From CAYLRY01 sp964386535 (GTDB taxonomy: Bacteria; Chloroflexota; Dehalococcoidia; Dehalococcoidales; UBA3254), in NCBI GenBank assembly GCA_964386535.1, contig CAYLRY010000042.1:1-26205 (forward strand): a DNA stretch of 26,205 nt, in the 5' to 3' direction. The notes below the pieces were generated by a model that was not told the DNA's origin, did no database searches, and saw only the letters and a program-made list of their open reading frames with translations. This document shows, in pieces, positions 21,811-26,205 of the stretch (within the stretch, counting starts at the first letter, position 1; every line of letters begins with the position of its first letter). The position numbers were made by a program, and so were the translations under genes.

Positions 21811-22577
21811 AAACTGTTATTCTCGCAGGTGGACTTGGAACCCGCATCTCGGAGGAAACTAACGTTAAACCCAAACCTATGGTAGAAATTGGTGGCAAGC
21901 CGATTCTATGGCACATCATGAAGCTCTATTCTGTGCATGGCATATATGACTTCATTATATGCTGCGGATATAAGGGTTATGTCATAAAGGAGTATTTCGC
22001 CAATTATTTCCTACATATGTCGGATGTAACCTTTGATATGGCTAACAATCATATGCAAGTGCATCAGAAACATGTAGAACCATGGAAAGTTACTTTAGTA
22101 GATACAGGTGACGACACTTTGACAGGTGGCCGCCTCAAGCGAGTTGCCGAGTATATACAAAATGAACAGGTTTTCTGTTTTACCTATGGTGATGGCGTAG
22201 CTGATATAGATATTTCAGCGGAAATCACTTTCCATAGCAAACATGGTAAATGGGCAACGGTCGCCGCAGTTCAGCCACCGGGTCGTTATGGAGCCTTACA
22301 GTTAGATGAGATGAACGTTACTGGTTTCACAGAAAAGCCGCCTGGCGATGGAGGTTTGATTAATGGTGGATTTTTTGTTCTTTCTCCAAAGTGCCTGGAT
22401 TTTATAAATGGAGACCAGTCAAGCTGGGAGGGAGAGCCTCTGAAAAAAATTGCATCTATGGGACAAATGATGGCTTTTGAGCATAAAGGTTTTTGGCAAC
22501 CCATGGACACGCTGCGCGATAAAAACTATCTTGAAGAATTATGGCAAACTGGTAAAGCGCCATGGAAAATCTGGTAA
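21807..22577 (+). CDS. rfbF: Glucose-1-phosphate cytidylyltransferase
   Basis: RfbF joins glucose-1-phosphate and CTP to give CDP-glucose and pyrophosphate, the first step of CDP-sugar pathways. The 256 residues match the family in length. The nucleotide-binding signature LAGGLGTRISEETNVKPKPM (6-25) includes the Arg and Lys residues of the active site. FTYGDGVADID (about 129-139) carries the metal-binding Asp, and VTGFTEKP plus LINGGFFVL complete the sugar site. EGEPLKKI and FWQPMDTLRDK near the end are typical. The start overlaps the dehydrogenase stop (ATGA) and the stop overlaps the next start (TAATG). Confidence 0.95.
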   Translation: MKTVILAGGLGTRISEETNVKPKPMVEIGGKPILWHIMKLYSVHGIYDFIICCGYKGYVIKEYFANYFLHMSDVTFDMANNHMQVHQKHVEPWKVTLVDTGDDTLTGGRLKRVAEYIQNEQVFCFTYGDGVADIDISAEITFHSKHGKWATVAAVQPPGRYGALQLDEMNVTGFTEKPPGDGGLINGGFFVLSPKCLDFINGDQSSWEGEPLKKIASMGQMMAFEHKGFWQPMDTLRDKNYLEELWQTGKAPWKIW

Positions 22578-23641
22578 TGAATTCAGAATTCTGGCAAGGA
22601 AAGCGAGTATTTCTAACTGGCCATACGGGCTTTAAAGGTGGCTGGCTAGCGCTATGGTTGCACAAGATGGGTGCATATATTTATGGTTATTCCCTCGTTC
22701 CTCCAACAGAACCGAACCTTTTCACTGTTGCCAGAGTGAATGAGGTTATGACCGCCAATATTATCAATGATATTCGTAACACAGCAGAAATAACCGATGC
22801 GTTAAAGACCTCTCAAGCAGAAATTATCTTCCATCTGGCAGCACAACCACTTGTTCGCTATTCTTATGCTGAACCAGTAGAGACTTACGCCACTAACGTC
22901 ATGGGTACGATCAACCTGCTAGAAGCAATACGTGTTACACCCAGTGTACGTGTTGTTGTCATCATCACCACAGATAAATGCTATGAAAATCGTGAGTGGA
23001 TATGGGCTTACCGCGAGAATGAACCATTGGGGGGTTATGATCCGTACTCCAGCAGCAAAGCATGCACTGAGATCCTTGTGAACGCATGGCGTCACTCTTT
23101 TTTCGAAAACAGCCGGGTATCTATAGCAACTGCCAGAGCAGGGAATGTCATAGGAGGAGGTGATTGGGCAAAAGACCGCCTTATTCCGGACTTTTTTCGT
23201 TCGTTAGATAATAGATATACTTTAAAGGTTCGCTCACCTGAATCTGTTCGCCCATGGCAACATGTTTTAGAGCCGCTTTCTGGTTATTTGCGGCTGGCAC
23301 AAAATTTATTTACTAATGGCTGTAATTATGCAGAGGCATGGAACTTTGGCCCTCTCGATTATGACGCTCGTTCTGTACGATGGATAATTGAACATATGAA
23401 ATTAACCTATCCAGAGGCAAATTGGGAATATGATCAGTCCTCACAGCCCTATGAAGCGCATTATCTCAAACTCGATAGCAGCAAAGCACGTGCATATTTA
23501 GGCTGGTTGCCACGATGGCGCCTAGAGACTGCAATTGATAAAACTATAGAATGGCATTCAGCTTGGCGGCAGGGTAAAGACATGCGTGAAATAACTCTTG
23601 CTCAGATTAATGAATATGATGAAACAAAGCCGATATTATGA
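22577..23641 (+). CDS. rfbG: CDP-glucose 4,6-dehydratase
   Basis: RfbG converts CDP-glucose to CDP-4-keto-6-deoxyglucose with tightly bound NAD+. From the ATG at 22577 it has 354 residues; an ATG five codons earlier would overlap rfbF by 16 bases. It is an extended SDR protein: NAD motif LTGHTGFKGGWLALWL (about 14-29), LAAQPLVRYSY (about 90-100), the Thr of the catalytic triad in IITTDKCYEN, and Tyr/Lys in YDPYSSSKACTE (about 153-164). RPWQHVLEPLSGYL near 226-239 and LGWLPRW near the end are family marks. The next gene overlaps by four bases. Confidence 0.95.
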   Translation: MNSEFWQGKRVFLTGHTGFKGGWLALWLHKMGAYIYGYSLVPPTEPNLFTVARVNEVMTANIINDIRNTAEITDALKTSQAEIIFHLAAQPLVRYSYAEPVETYATNVMGTINLLEAIRVTPSVRVVVIITTDKCYENREWIWAYRENEPLGGYDPYSSSKACTEILVNAWRHSFFENSRVSIATARAGNVIGGGDWAKDRLIPDFFRSLDNRYTLKVRSPESVRPWQHVLEPLSGYLRLAQNLFTNGCNYAEAWNFGPLDYDARSVRWIIEHMKLTYPEANWEYDQSSQPYEAHYLKLDSSKARAYLGWLPRWRLETAIDKTIEWHSAWRQGKDMREITLAQINEYDETKPIL

Positions 23642-24204
23642 ATACAAATCATTTCGAATTTGTCGCCACATCAATTTCTGGACTTATTGTCATTCAGCGT
23701 AAGTCTATTGAAGATAATCGTGGATTTCTCAGTCGGTTTTTTTGTGCCGAAGAGTTCCTTAAGGTAGGTTTGTATAAACCAATTGTTCAGATTAACCACA
23801 CATTCACGAAAAAAAAGGGGGCTGTACGTGGACTACATTTCCAATATCCGCCTCATACCGAAGCTAAAATTATCAATTGTTTAAAAGGTGAAATTTTCGA
23901 TGTAGCCTTGGATATTCGCCACGCCTCTCCAACATTCCTTTGCTGGCATGCTGAGATTCTTTCTGCTGATAACAGGAAGAGTTTACTTATTCCTGAAGGA
24001 TGTGCACATGGATTTCAAACCTTGACCGAAGATTGTGAGCTCATGTATCTGCACACAGCAAGTTATGCGCCTGGCGCGGAGGGCCGCCTGAATGCTCATG
24101 ATCCACGTTTAGCAATAAAATGGCCATTAAATATTACCGAAATGTCAAGCCGAGATTTAACCAGCTCTTATATTGATGACCAATTTGAAGGAATTAGACT
24201 ATGA
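23638..24204 (+). CDS. RmlC-like NDP-4-keto-6-deoxysugar epimerase
   Basis: This 188-residue cupin is of the dTDP-4-dehydrorhamnose 3,5-epimerase family. Conserved segments are DNRGFLSRFF (about 22-31), QINHTFTKKKGAVRGLHFQ (about 52-70, with the catalytic-base His in GLHFQ), GEIFDVALDIR (about 84-94), and IPEGCAHGFQTL (about 117-128). The Tyr expected as proton donor is probably in MYLHTASYAPGAE (about 136-148). Because it lies inside a CDP-glucose pathway operon, its substrate is likely CDP-4-keto-6-deoxyglucose rather than a dTDP sugar. It may epimerise only one carbon. It overlaps both neighbours by four bases. Confidence 0.85.
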   Translation: MNTNHFEFVATSISGLIVIQRKSIEDNRGFLSRFFCAEEFLKVGLYKPIVQINHTFTKKKGAVRGLHFQYPPHTEAKIINCLKGEIFDVALDIRHASPTFLCWHAEILSADNRKSLLIPEGCAHGFQTLTEDCELMYLHTASYAPGAEGRLNAHDPRLAIKWPLNITEMSSRDLTSSYIDDQFEGIRL

Positions 24205-25427
24205 AGTGTCGCCATTGTAAAGCCGAGCTAACAATGCCATTTATCGATCTAGGTAGTGCACCACCATCAAATGCTTACTTAACAGAAAAAACTTTACAAA
24301 TGCCTGAGAAATGGTTTCCATTGCGGGTACTTGTTTGTACTAATTGCTGGCTGGTACAGACAGAAGACTTTGCCAATGCTGCTGAAATCTTTGATGCCGA
24401 CTATGCCTATTTTAGCTCCTTTTCCACCACATGGCTAGCTCATGCAGAACGTTATGTGGCAAACATGGAGGCCCGATTCCGTCTCAATGAAACAAGCCAT
24501 GTGGTTGAAGTAGCAGCTAATGATGGTTACTTGCTGCAATATGTTGTGAAACGTGGAATCCCATGTCTGGGAATAGAGCCCAGCGCCAGCACTGCTGCAG
24601 CTGCGCGAAAGAAAGGGGTACCCATCATAGAAGATTTCTTCTGTGTACGCCTGGCTGGTGAACTAGCGAAGCAAGATAAATACGCTGACCTTATTATTGC
24701 CAATAACGTACTTGCCCATGTCCCAGACATCAATGATTTTGTTAAAGGCTTCGCTATACTGCTCAAGCCAGGGGGTATCGCCACGTTTGAGTTTCCACAC
24801 CTCCTACGCATGGTAGCTGAAAACCAGTTTGATACCATTTATCACGAGCATTTCTCTTATTTTTCTTTTAATGTTGTCAGTCGAATTTTTGAGCACAACG
24901 GTCTTACCGTGTTTGATGTAGAAGAGATCCCTACACATGGTGGGAGCTTGCGTGTTTTCGCACAAAGAAAGGATACTGGCACTCAAATAACGACTCCCCG
25001 CGTTGCCGAATTGTTAAAACGGGAAGCTTCCGCTGGCATGCAGACCGCCAAATATTATAATGATTTTCAATCCAAGGCTGACAAAGTCAAAAATGATCTG
25101 CTTGAGTTTCTTATTCAAGCTAAAAATGGGCTTAAGCTAGTAGCTGCCTATGGTGCTGCCGCCAAAGGTAATACTTTGCTTAACTACGCCGGAGTTAAGC
25201 CTGATTTATTGCCTTATGTAGTAGACCGAAGCCCATCCAAGCAGGGAAAATACCTTCCGGGAAGCCGTATTCCAATCTTTGCTGAAGTATCCATTTCCGA
25301 CAATCGCCCGGATTATGTTGTTATATTACCTTGGAATTTGCGTGAGGAGATTACAGCACAACTGGCGTATATTCGAGAGTGGGGAGGACGATTCGTGGTG
25401 TCTGTACCGTCTTTAAAGGTGTTATGA
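24201..25427 (+). CDS. NDP-sugar C-methyltransferase (zinc-binding N-terminus, SAM-dependent)
   Basis: This 408-residue protein has the three-part layout of sugar C-methyltransferases such as TylC3 and NovU. First is an N-terminal zinc-binding segment with CRHC (3-6) and CTNC (about 46-49). A SAM-binding Rossmann domain (about 80-240) follows, with VVEVAANDGYLLQYV (about 99-113), and ANNVLAHVPDINDF (about 166-179). IYHEHFSYFSF (about 213-223) holds the likely His/Tyr/Glu active-site residues. The third part is a C-terminal domain (about 310-400) with AAYGAAAKGNTLLNY. Known relatives methylate C3 of 4-keto-6-deoxy sugars. In this operon it should add a methyl branch to the CDP sugar; the position is inference. 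Confidence 0.85.
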   Translation: MKCRHCKAELTMPFIDLGSAPPSNAYLTEKTLQMPEKWFPLRVLVCTNCWLVQTEDFANAAEIFDADYAYFSSFSTTWLAHAERYVANMEARFRLNETSHVVEVAANDGYLLQYVVKRGIPCLGIEPSASTAAAARKKGVPIIEDFFCVRLAGELAKQDKYADLIIANNVLAHVPDINDFVKGFAILLKPGGIATFEFPHLLRMVAENQFDTIYHEHFSYFSFNVVSRIFEHNGLTVFDVEEIPTHGGSLRVFAQRKDTGTQITTPRVAELLKREASAGMQTAKYYNDFQSKADKVKNDLLEFLIQAKNGLKLVAAYGAAAKGNTLLNYAGVKPDLLPYVVDRSPSKQGKYLPGSRIPIFAEVSISDNRPDYVVILPWNLREEITAQLAYIREWGGRFVVSVPSLKVL

Positions 25428-26205
25428 TGGGACTGAAAGTGGCGCTCACCGGTGCGAGTGGATTCATTGGTCAACATGTACTTGCGGAACTTGCTAAACA
25501 CCCAGTAGAGGTTATCGCAGCAACACGAGATAAAACGAAGCTGTCCAATATTAATAAGGCTGTTCAGATAGTTGAAATTGATCTTGCAAAACCGCACGCA
25601 GCTTACTACAAAAGGCTTCATAAGCCTGATGTGCTCATTCATCTGGCCTGGGAAGGTTTGCCGAACTACAAGTCTTTACATCATTTTGAAGAGGAGTTAC
25701 CAAGACAATATATCTTTTTAAAAGGACTAATTGAAGCTGGTTTGCCAGCGTTATTAGTAACTGGGACTTGTTTCGAGTATGGTATGCAATCAGGAGCACT
25801 AACGGAACAATTGATACCATTACCGAATAATCCTTATGGCTATGCCAAGGATGCTCTGAGACGGCAACTTGAATTTTTACAAAGCAGTAATCCCTTTGCT
25901 CTGACATGGGCCCGGCTTTTTTACATGTATGGCGAGGGACAATCCAAAAACTCACTTTATTCGAAATTAAAAGAAGCTGTATTATGTGGCAATGAAATAT
26001 TCAATTTATCTGGCGGTGAACAGCTGCGGGATTATATGCCGGTAAATAAAGTTGCCGCTGTTTTAGTAGCTTTAGCACTTCGGCACTCAGATGTTGGAGT
26101 TGTAAATGTCTGTTCAGGGATACCTGTTTCGGTTCGAACACTGGTGGAAAGTTGGTTACGCGAAAATAATTGGAATATTAAGTTAAATTTTGGCCATTAC
26201 GCTTA
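25424..26205 (+). CDS. NAD-dependent epimerase/dehydratase or 4-ketoreductase, cut by the window end
   Basis: The first 260 residues of an extended SDR protein are present; the frame is open at the window edge. It shows VALTGASGFIGQHVLAELA (6-24) for NAD(P) binding, LIHLAWEGLPNY (about 72-83), VTGTCFEYG (about 107-115), catalytic Tyr/Lys in YGYAKDALR (about 132-140), and RDYMPVNKVAAVLVALAL (about 202-219). Two adjacent ATG codons overlap the methyltransferase stop (ATGATG). As the last visible step it probably reduces the 4-keto group of the methylated CDP sugar. Confidence 0.85.
   Translation, partial: MMGLKVALTGASGFIGQHVLAELAKHPVEVIAATRDKTKLSNINKAVQIVEIDLAKPHAAYYKRLHKPDVLIHLAWEGLPNYKSLHHFEEELPRQYIFLKGLIEAGLPALLVTGTCFEYGMQSGALTEQLIPLPNNPYGYAKDALRRQLEFLQSSNPFALTWARLFYMYGEGQSKNSLYSKLKEAVLCGNEIFNLSGGEQLRDYMPVNKVAAVLVALALRHSDVGVVNVCSGIPVSVRTLVESWLRENNWNIKLNFGHYA

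Noticed and set aside
1..26205. CRISPR array, rRNA genes, complete insertion sequences, transposase or integrase genes
   Set aside because: No regular spaced repeats, no rRNA segments and no transposase or integrase motifs were seen in any frame.

Overview
The window looks like chromosomal DNA of a strictly anaerobic bacterium of the Clostridia, probably a Peptococcaceae/Syntrophomonadaceae-type organism. The reasons are strong AGGAGG-type ribosome binding sites, TTGACA/TATAAT promoters, an electron-bifurcating type [FeFe]-hydrogenase, and moderate GC with AT-rich spacers. The species cannot be named from the sequence alone.

Region 1 (1-4150, minus strand): tRNA-Arg(TCT), a GT-B glycosyltransferase, a sigma-70 family factor with a long non-conserved insertion, and an orphan NarL/FixJ response regulator. 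Three TACGTA sites exactly 22 bp apart lie between the sigma gene and the response regulator. Region 2 (4341-4990, plus): a decayed aspartate-semialdehyde dehydrogenase gene that lacks its N-terminal half and carries a frameshift. Region 3 (5050-9384, minus): a geranylgeranyl-reductase-type flavoprotein; a unit of three small or unusual genes with its own promoter (a small protein ending in Gly-Gly, a zinc-ribbon protein, and a protein with one prenyltransferase/squalene-cyclase-like repeat); then Sir2 and an MBL-fold hydrolase. Region 4 (9607-11044): a YgjP-like metallopeptidase with an almost leaderless start, and a divergent PHP-domain protein.

Region 5 (11611-16925, plus) is the metabolic core: overlapping genes for HydA (H-cluster hydrogenase), HydC (NuoE-like) and a 1023-aa HydB. 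In HydB the usual C-terminal ferredoxin domain is replaced by a complete GltD-like FAD/NAD(P)H oxidoreductase. The set probably links H2, NAD(H), ferredoxin and perhaps NADP(H).

Region 6 (16976-20200) is a tRNA cluster (Leu-CAG, Arg-GCG, Val-TAC) followed by an accessory zone. The 3' 42 bp of tRNA-Val is repeated perfectly 1,136 bp downstream. This marks an integration scar holding a DUF4258 toxin-like/antitoxin-like pair but no integrase. Beyond it lie shortened hicB and hicA, a small antitoxin-like gene, a PIN-domain toxin, and families of palindromic and TTTAGAG-type repeats.

Region 7 (20269-26205, plus, runs off the end) is a polysaccharide operon behind a perfect-consensus promoter with a palindrome at the start site. 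It encodes a UDP-sugar dehydrogenase, RfbF, RfbG, an RmlC-like epimerase, a sugar C-methyltransferase and a partial NAD-dependent epimerase/reductase. Nearly every junction is a 1-4 base overlap. The gene set points to a CDP-activated 6-deoxy, C-methyl-branched sugar.
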